Positions 7,200-11,457 of a DNA stretch of 11,457 nucleotides are shown in pieces (the stretch's first letter is position 1; each line of letters opens with the position of its first letter). Source of the DNA: CAZNAQ01 sp964585585 (GTDB lineage: Bacteria > Patescibacteriota > Patescibacteriia > Patescibacteriales > JAGXOH01); assembly GCA_964585585.1 (NCBI GenBank), contig CAZPEL010000031.1, positions 1 through 11,457 of the forward strand. The letters are read 5' to 3'. A program made the translations under genes and the position numbers. The notes beneath the pieces were generated by a model, which saw only the letters and a program-made list of their open reading frames with translations, did no database searches and was not told the origin of the DNA.

Positions 7200-8744
7200 C
7201 TATTTAGAGGCCAAAGTAGTGTCCGGCATTCTTACCTCGTACCCGGAAGGCAGAGGATCACCCGGATCCTCAACCCCTGGATTGAATTCTTGTAATTGTT
7301 TTAATTCCTGTTTATTTTGAGCCAGGTCCTTCAAGCATTCGGGGGTGTTTTTTTCGGGGATGTTTATTTTTTCCCCGCCTTGAAGGTTGCTGGGGTCTAT
7401 GTCGGGATTGGCCCGGACAATATCCTGATAATCTATTCCCGGCCATTTTTGGGCCAGGCGGTAAAGATTTTGATCCTCTGGTTTAAAAGTATAGGTATCG
7501 GCTACGGGTTTGTTTATTTTGGCCTCGGAGAAAAGATGGGTAGGTTTTTGTTTTTTAACATATTTTTCCCGGATTAATTCGTGGACTGCGTTGAATTTGG
7601 CCGGATAGTTAAGATTCTCCGCCAAGCCCCGGGTTTTATCAACGAATATTCTTTTTTTATTTTCCGAGTCTATCGGGATGTTTATTTTTTGGCCCACCTT
7701 GATCCGGTTGGGGTTTTGAATGTTGTTGGTTTGACTCAGTTCTTTTACAGAGGAGTTGAATTTTTGGGCTATTACTTCCAGGGAATCGCCCGGCTTTATC
7801 ACATAAATATTTTCTCTTGGGTCCTCCAGGTCTTGTTTGATAGTATTTATTTTGTTTTCCATATATCCCAAAAAATTTTTGTAGGATATATTCCTTTTTT
7901 CTCGATAGGCCTGTTTCAAGTATCTCCAGAAAAATCCGCCGTTGTATCCGGAAAGGGCCAGATCCCAGTCGCCACAGGCATCATGCAGGTCTTTTAATAA
8001 TTGGGCGCAGGCTCGGGCGCTTTTGATCGGATCCTTCCTTTCGTCTATATTCTTCGGATTATCCTGGTAATAATTGGTTTCCAGGCCGTAGGACCTGGCT
8101 GTTTGCGGGATGAGCTGATAAGGGCCGACCGCTCCGGCCCCGGAACGGGCTTCCAACTGCCAATGGGATTCCGGAATGGCCAAATAAATGAATTTTTCCG
8201 GCACTCCTTGTTTGCGAAATTCTTCTTTTAGGTAGGGTTCCCAAGCACCCATTTCGTAGTAAGCGCCTTCCAAGCTGGTCCTTAATTTTTCATCTTTTTG
8301 ATATTTTTCCTTCCAATAATTCTTTACTTTCTCCATTTTTTCCGGGGTCAGTTCTATTTTCCCTTCCTGGTCCAGGTTGACTATCTCTTGGATGGCCTGA
8401 GTGTTATTCTCTTCAATATTTTTTTGTTCCGGGGTTGTATCGGCTTCTTCTATTTCTTCCATTTCCTTTAATTCCTCTTCCAGGGGGTCCGGTTGGGTCT
8501 GTTCCGGTTTTTGCGGCTCCTTGGTTTGGCTTTGTTTTTGTTCCGGTTCTTCACCCATGATCTCCAAAAGTTTTTTAATAGAACCTCCGCCGGCGCCGGC
8601 CACAGCCGCCCCGGCCGCCACTTGGCCGGCTCTTTTCAAAAAATTTCTTCTGCTAGGGTCGAATTTTTCATCTTTTTCCGAAGATCTCTTTTTGCGTTTA
8701 TTTTTTCTGGGCGACTCGGGACGGGGCACTTTTTCAAATTCCAT
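7200..8744 (-). CDS. Tat-signal lytic transglycosylase with LysM domains (MltD-like)
   Basis: A peptidoglycan-cleaving enzyme of 514 residues. A basic N-terminal tail (1-30) precedes the twin-arginine motif SRRNFLK (31-37) and an Ala/Gly-rich hydrophobic stretch (39-54), which suggests Tat export. An acidic, Q/E/P-rich linker follows (62-135). The SLT/GH23 domain spans about 165-305. The catalytic glutamate is E192 in AIPESHW, with GAVGPYQLIPQTARSYGL (204-221) and ALSGYNGG (263-270). LysM 1 is at 313-357 (YVIKPGDSLEVIAQKF to GQKINIP). A divergent LysM 2 is at 417-463 (YTFKPEDQNLYRLAQKW to GEKINIP). A degenerate third copy may lie near 481-507. LysM binds glycan, so the enzyme should act on the wall. 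In-frame TGA just upstream fixes the ATG, although the nearest Shine-Dalgarno site is 25 bases away. It lies 75 bases downstream of uvrC and could be co-transcribed with it. Confidence 0.9.
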   Translation of the reverse strand: MEFEKVPRPESPRKNKRKKRSSEKDEKFDPSRRNFLKRAGQVAAGAAVAGAGGGSIKKLLEIMGEEPEQKQSQTKEPQKPEQTQPDPLEEELKEMEEIEEADTTPEQKNIEENNTQAIQEIVNLDQEGKIELTPEKMEKVKNYWKEKYQKDEKLRTSLEGAYYEMGAWEPYLKEEFRKQGVPEKFIYLAIPESHWQLEARSGAGAVGPYQLIPQTARSYGLETNYYQDNPKNIDERKDPIKSARACAQLLKDLHDACGDWDLALSGYNGGFFWRYLKQAYREKRNISYKNFLGYMENKINTIKQDLEDPRENIYVIKPGDSLEVIAQKFNSSVKELSQTNNIQNPNRIKVGQKINIPIDSENKKRIFVDKTRGLAENLNYPAKFNAVHELIREKYVKKQKPTHLFSEAKINKPVADTYTFKPEDQNLYRLAQKWPGIDYQDIVRANPDIDPSNLQGGEKINIPEKNTPECLKDLAQNKQELKQLQEFNPGVEDPGDPLPSGYEVRMPDTTLASK

Positions 8745-8775
8745 ATATCAAAAATTCAAGAGTTAAATTCCTCCT
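8745..8775 (-). promoter_or_regulatory. Displaced ribosome binding site with a three-codon upstream ORF
   Basis: AGGAGG (8775-8770) is too far (25 bases) from the lytic transglycosylase ATG. It is 10 bases from a TTG (8759-8757) that opens TTG AAT TTT TGA, and that TGA lies 3 bases before the real ATG in the same frame. A minimal leader peptide with re-initiation at the ATG is one reading. A poor or structure-dependent start is the other. Confidence 0.35.
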
Positions 8776-8819
8776 GTTTATATTGTAGCTCAAAATTGGA
8801 TAAAGAGAAAATTTTTGGT

Positions 8820-10136
8820 TTATTTTAAAGTTTTTCTTTTCCTTTTTCTGTGGTATTCAATAGCAAAGCGATGGGCTTCGTCCCTGACTCTTTTGATTAT
8901 ATGTAGGGCCGGAGAAGCCAAAGGTAGTTTCAGGGGTTCCTTTCGGCCCGGGAAGAATATTTTGTCCGGCGCCCGGGAAGATCTGAGTTTTTCGCCTTTG
9001 GAGACGGCCAGGATGGGAATATCCAAGGAGTGTTTTTTTAGGATTTTTGTGGCGGTGTTTAGCTGGGCCTTACCTCCGTCCAGAATGATCAGATCCGGCC
9101 GGGGCCATTTCTCGCTTTCTTCCGAATTCATCCGCTTGAATCTTCTTTCCAAAACTTCGCGGAGCATAGCCACATCCCCCTTGGACTCTTCGTTTTTGAT
9201 CTTGAATTTGCGGTATTCGTTCTTGTCCGGCTCGCCTCCGGCAAAGACCACCATGGAGCCCACGGCTTCCCGGCCGAAGATGTTGGAGATGTCGTAGCCC
9301 TCTATCCGCTCCGGTGGTCGGGGCAGGCCTAAAACCTTGGCCAACTCCACTACATCGGCCGCGTACTTTTCAGCTATGCTTATAATCCGGGTGTGCTTCA
9401 GTATTTCGTTCATATGGGCCAGCCGTCTTTTTTTCTTGTCTATGTCCGAGGCCAGCTCTTCGTATTCTTGGGAGTCTCCTTTTTGTTTTTTTAATTGCTT
9501 TTCCAGCCGGTTTATCTCTTTTTCCGTGTCCTGGATGACCTTTTCTTTTTTGCCTTCCAGAAAAAGGAGGATCGGGTTTATACTCTGGCGCATATACTCC
9601 TCCCGGCTGATCACCCCGGCGCAGATACCGGGGCAGCGGTTTATTTGATAATAAAAACAGGGCTTATTTTTGCTTTTTCTTTCCGTGCAGTAGGGCCAGA
9701 TCTTGCGGAGCACCTTTAAAACTTCCTTGATGGCGGTGACACTGGTAAAGGGACCGAAGAAGCGGCCGGATCTGGTGATCTTTCTGGTCATAAAGACGCC
9801 GGGAATTTCATCCTCGGTGCTTACTTTGATATAAGCAAAGCGTTTATCGTCCCGCATGACCACATTGAAGTGGGGCTGGTGTTTCTTGATCAGGTTGGCT
9901 TCCAGAAGTAAAGCTTCTATTTCGCTTTCCACTTCCATCCAATCTATGCGGTCCACTTTTTGGATCATACCGTTTTTGGCCGGGGTGTGGTCGGCGCTTT
10001 TTTGCCAGTAGGAAAGCACCCGGCTGCGCAGGTTGGCCGCTTTGCCGATATAGATGACCTCGCCTTCCCGGTTGTGGAAAAAGTAGCAACCGGGTTTTGG
10101 GGGCAGATCCATTTTTTTTACTCTATCCAGGTCCAT
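8820..10136 (-). CDS. uvrC: UvrABC excinuclease subunit C, short form without the C-terminal HhH domain
   Basis: The nuclease of nucleotide excision repair, which makes both incisions around damage marked by UvrB. The GIY-YIG nuclease (about 11-95) carries GCYFF (16-20), VIYIGKA (28-33), LRSRV and ESEIEALLLEANLI (3' incision). Four cysteines (C150, C160, C168, C172) match the iron-sulfur ligand region of UvrC. The UVR position (about 192-247) is a charged helix where the usual FEEAA/RD core is degenerate (EYEELASDID). The RNase H-like nuclease (about 278-428) keeps D282 (YDISN), D353 (LDGG) and H422 (RDEAHRF) for 5' incision. At 438 residues it is far shorter than the usual 580-620, because it ends right after the RNase H domain and lacks the tandem helix-hairpin-helix. 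The ATG has no Shine-Dalgarno motif; M9 is an alternative start. Confidence 0.96.
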   Translation of the reverse strand: MDLDRVKKMDLPPKPGCYFFHNREGEVIYIGKAANLRSRVLSYWQKSADHTPAKNGMIQKVDRIDWMEVESEIEALLLEANLIKKHQPHFNVVMRDDKRFAYIKVSTEDEIPGVFMTRKITRSGRFFGPFTSVTAIKEVLKVLRKIWPYCTERKSKNKPCFYYQINRCPGICAGVISREEYMRQSINPILLFLEGKKEKVIQDTEKEINRLEKQLKKQKGDSQEYEELASDIDKKKRRLAHMNEILKHTRIISIAEKYAADVVELAKVLGLPRPPERIEGYDISNIFGREAVGSMVVFAGGEPDKNEYRKFKIKNEESKGDVAMLREVLERRFKRMNSEESEKWPRPDLIILDGGKAQLNTATKILKKHSLDIPILAVSKGEKLRSSRAPDKIFFPGRKEPLKLPLASPALHIIKRVRDEAHRFAIEYHRKRKRKTLK

Positions 10137-10184
10137 TTATTTTTTTATTTTAATATTAGTTAAAATTTTAAATAGAACGCCTTT

Positions 10185-10214
10185 ATCTTAAAAGGTATTG
10201 ACAGATTTGTAAAT
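10185..10214 (-). promoter_or_regulatory. Putative promoter for uvrC
   Basis: Minus strand: TTTACA (10214-10209), an 18-base spacer, then TAAGAT (10190-10185). This gives a leader of about 40 nt before the uvrC ATG. It interleaves with the rightward promoter at 10198-10229, so RNA polymerase could hardly occupy both at once. Confidence 0.4.
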
Positions 10215-10229
10215 ATGTAATACTATAAT
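10198..10229 (+). promoter_or_regulatory. Sigma70-type promoter of the candidate small RNA
   Basis: TTGACA (10198-10203) followed after 17 bases by TACTAT (10221-10226). The better hexamer TATAAT (10224-10229) lies at a 20-base spacing. Transcription is predicted to start near 10233-10236. Confidence 0.65.
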
Positions 10230-10232
10230 AAT

Positions 10233-10371
10233 AGATCTTTCAATAAATATCAAAACACACAACACCCGGGGCGAGCAGTCTCAACCAAAAATCCAAAACC
10301 CATTCAGCCATCAAACAAACAACCACTCTCGCCCCCCCATTTTCTTTCAGACCTTTCCGGGTCTTTTTTTA
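10233..10371 (+). ncRNA. Candidate small RNA, about 135 nt, with an almost G-free loop
   Basis: A complete transcription unit with no open reading frame. After an A/T-rich 5' end, GGGGCGAG (10268-10275) pairs perfectly with CTCGCCCC (10328-10335). Beyond a bulged C, AGT (10277-10279) pairs with ACT (10324-10326), giving an 11-bp stem. The enclosed loop (10280-10323) is C/A-rich, made of runs such as CAACCAAAAATCC and CATCAAACAAACAACC, with one G, so it should stay single-stranded. CCCATTTTCTTTC then leads to an intrinsic terminator. A strong promoter, a stable closing stem and a terminator support a real RNA on this strand. An unstructured loop of this kind suits base-pairing with G/U-rich targets or binding by a protein. 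I cannot assign a known family. It is divergent from uvrC, which could be coincidental. Confidence 0.6.
10349..10370 (+). terminator. Intrinsic terminator of the candidate small RNA
   Basis: AGACC (10349-10353) and GGTCT (10360-10364) form a short stem around a 6-nt loop, followed by a run of seven T (10364-10370). Confidence 0.7.
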
Positions 10372-10377
10372 TTTTGG

Positions 10378-10406
10378 TTGAATTTTCCACCCAAATCCAA
10401 TATAAT
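10378..10406 (+). promoter_or_regulatory. Promoter for the metzincin gene with long leader
   Basis: TTGAAT (10378-10383), a 17-base spacer and TATAAT (10401-10406). It starts just after the small-RNA terminator. The predicted transcript begins near 10413, leaving about 220 nt of leader that includes the inverted repeats. A second TATAAT at 10419-10424 lacks a -35. Confidence 0.5.
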
Positions 10407-10448
10407 AGAACAAACCGATATAATAATCAAGAATTATGACCATAGAAA

Positions 10449-10514
10449 TATATATTTAAATATATACTCAAGATCCGTGGCTTTCCAGGTGATTTTATGG
10501 TCAACGAACGGATC
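10449..10514. other. A/T palindrome and short inverted repeat in the metzincin leader
   Basis: An 18-base perfect palindrome, TATATATTTAAATATATA (10449-10466), is followed by GATCCGT (10472-10478) and ACGGATC (10508-10514). These 7-bp arms surround 29 bases and touch the first base pairs of the long hairpin at 10513. The palindrome could be an operator, or just A/T-rich DNA. The second pair would stack next to, or compete slightly with, the larger hairpin. Confidence 0.35.
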
Positions 10515-10584
10515 AAGGATATGAATTTTGTTATTCCGGCCTACCTTGCCATGGCCCTCAGGATAACAAAATTCATATCCTTGA
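10513..10584. repeat. Long perfect inverted repeat (hairpin element)
   Basis: Two 22-base arms, 10513-10534 and 10563-10584, are exact reverse complements (core AAGGATATGAATTTTGTT). They flank a 28-base spacer that itself holds GGCC (10538-10541) and GGCC (10553-10556), which can pair. No T tract follows directly (the nearest T run is at 10602), so it is not a normal terminator. A near-copy of the left arm recurs at 11436-11457. A mobile palindromic repeat (REP/MITE-like) or an RNA structure in the metzincin leader are both possible. Confidence 0.8.
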
Positions 10585-10635
10585 CCCTTTATTCGAGTTC
10601 ATTTTTTTCTTTTAGCCCCATTTAATTATTTTACA

Positions 10636-11379
10636 ATGTCAATTCGATTCAACCCCCAAGATTTCGATTCCCAGGTTCCCACCGAGGGGTGGGACGAGCC
10701 GGTTCAGGAACCCCGAAGCAAGGGGAAACATTTTCTTTTCAGTGTTGGCAAAGCCATAGTAGCCCTGATGATAATCACAGGGCTTTTATATTTTTCCGGC
10801 ATCTACCAGGGCACTCTTTTCCAGAGCACTCCTCCGAGCGCCCAGCCGCAGGAGTTGCCGGTTTTGGTTAACGGAGAGGTCAAGACCCTGCCGCTGTCAG
10901 TGGTGAGCGTGATCGGAGCAGACTCCAATAAAGACCGGGTTAAAAGCCGGGAAGAGATCGAACCCTTGGTGGACAAGGCCTCCCGGATCTGGGACCAGGC
11001 CCGGATAGATCTGGAACTGGAAAGTTACGCTACCTTGGAAATGGAGCAAAGAAGGATCACGGAATTTTTATATAGTCCGGATTTTTTGCTCGAGGAGTTG
11101 CCGGCCGAGAAACGGCGGGGAGTGGTAGTGTTTCTGGTCCATTCCTTGAACGGGATTAACGGGGTTGCCTTTGTCGGCGGCCGGACCGTGGCCGTGGCCG
11201 AGTTCACCTCTGTCTATAATTTCCGGGTTCTGGCCCATGAGGTCGGACATATCCTGGGGTTGGACCACGTCCGGGAGTCGGGCCGGCTTATGTCCACTGA
11301 TGCCAGCGGAGCCAAGTTGATCCGGGAGGAGGCGATACAGGCCAGAGAGAGGTTGGACATTTTAGTTGAGAGCCCTTAA
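10636..11379 (+). CDS. Membrane-anchored metzincin zinc metalloprotease (matrixin-like)
   Basis: A 247-residue protein with a polar N-terminus (1-32), one transmembrane segment (about 33-57, FLFSVGKAIVALMIITGLLY), a Pro/Ser/Gln linker (about 60-75), and an external catalytic domain. AHEVGHILGLDH (200-211) is the HExxHxxGxxH zinc site, with H201, H205 and H211 as ligands and E202 as the general base. Downstream, GRLMS (216-220) supplies the Met-turn (M219), which defines metzincins. The domain is small (about 165 residues) and has no recognisable propeptide cysteine switch, so how it is kept inactive is unclear. With the N-in single anchor it should face outside and cut wall-associated or external proteins; the substrates are unknown. 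The start lacks a Shine-Dalgarno motif (TTATTTTACA precedes the ATG). A promoter 230 bases upstream gives it a long structured leader. No terminator is seen before the window ends. Confidence 0.88.
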   Translation: MSIRFNPQDFDSQVPTEGWDEPVQEPRSKGKHFLFSVGKAIVALMIITGLLYFSGIYQGTLFQSTPPSAQPQELPVLVNGEVKTLPLSVVSVIGADSNKDRVKSREEIEPLVDKASRIWDQARIDLELESYATLEMEQRRITEFLYSPDFLLEELPAEKRRGVVVFLVHSLNGINGVAFVGGRTVAVAEFTSVYNFRVLAHEVGHILGLDHVRESGRLMSTDASGAKLIREEAIQARERLDILVESP

Positions 11380-11435
11380 GATAAAAGTGGTTGATTTTGT
11401 ATTCGGCAGACAAGATCTTGTTGCCTGGAGATAGG

Positions 11436-11457
11436 CCAAGGATATGGGTTTTGTTAT
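11436..11457. repeat. Second copy of the hairpin-arm repeat, cut by window edge
   Basis: CCAAGGATATGGGTTTTG and the following TTAT match the left arm at 10513-10534 at 19 of 22 positions, in the same orientation. The sequence stops exactly at the end of the arm, so whether a reverse-complement arm follows cannot be seen. It lies about 55 bases after the metzincin stop. Confidence 0.65.

Noticed and set aside
8748..8750. TGA read as an amino acid, which would join the TTG start to the transglycosylase frame
   Set aside because: uvrB and the beta-propeller gene end naturally at TGA and no gene has an internal TGA, so the standard code is preferred.
10440..10460. Seven-codon frame starting at the ATG near 10438 as a leader peptide
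   Set aside because: It has no Shine-Dalgarno motif and sits in A/T-rich palindromic DNA; nothing supports translation.
11405..11425. Near-palindrome GGCAGACAAGATCTTGTTGCC-like hairpin as terminator of the protease gene
   Set aside because: There is no T tract after it and almost no loop, so it does not look like an intrinsic terminator.

Overview
The window looks like chromosomal DNA from a small-genome bacterium, most likely a Patescibacteria/CPR (Parcubacteria-like) lineage. This is an inference from compact single-gene units, A/T-rich intergenic DNA with TTTGGATTTTT-type repeats, reduced repair proteins (UvrB without its C-terminal UVR domain, UvrC without its C-terminal HhH domain), a ThrRS without the TGS domain, and Shine-Dalgarno motifs that are strong before some genes and absent before others. 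Stop codons are TAA, TAG and TGA, so the code appears standard. No tRNA, rRNA, CRISPR array or transposase gene is visible.

Layout. 1-507 (minus) is the N-terminal part of thrS, cut by the window edge. 508-1051 holds its long leader: a T-box riboswitch with a clear antiterminator/terminator pair, its promoter, and an A/T-rich repeat patch. Divergently, 1130-1837 (plus) is a small membrane protein of the MscS-type TM-helix family. It is followed by a terminator that abuts uvrB (1915-3744). A short orphan gene (3819-4082) with its own promoter and strong ribosome binding site ends at a terminator shared with the convergent genes. 4129-10136 is a run of four minus-strand genes, read in the order uvrC, a Tat-signal LysM lytic transglycosylase, a membrane-anchored beta-propeller protein and an alpha/beta hydrolase. 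To the right, 10137-10635 is a 500-base gene-poor stretch. It contains back-to-back promoters, a candidate small RNA with its own promoter and terminator, a further promoter, and a long inverted repeat. The last gene (10636-11379, plus) is a membrane-anchored metzincin protease. A further copy of the inverted-repeat arm sits at the right edge.

Functionally, the window combines nucleotide excision repair (UvrB and UvrC, in separate units), threonine-tRNA charging under T-box control, and several envelope proteins (wall lytic enzyme, extracytoplasmic propeller, protease, membrane protein). The most unusual signals are non-coding: the T-box leader, the roughly 135-nt candidate RNA with an almost G-free loop, and the hairpin repeat family that recurs within 1 kb.
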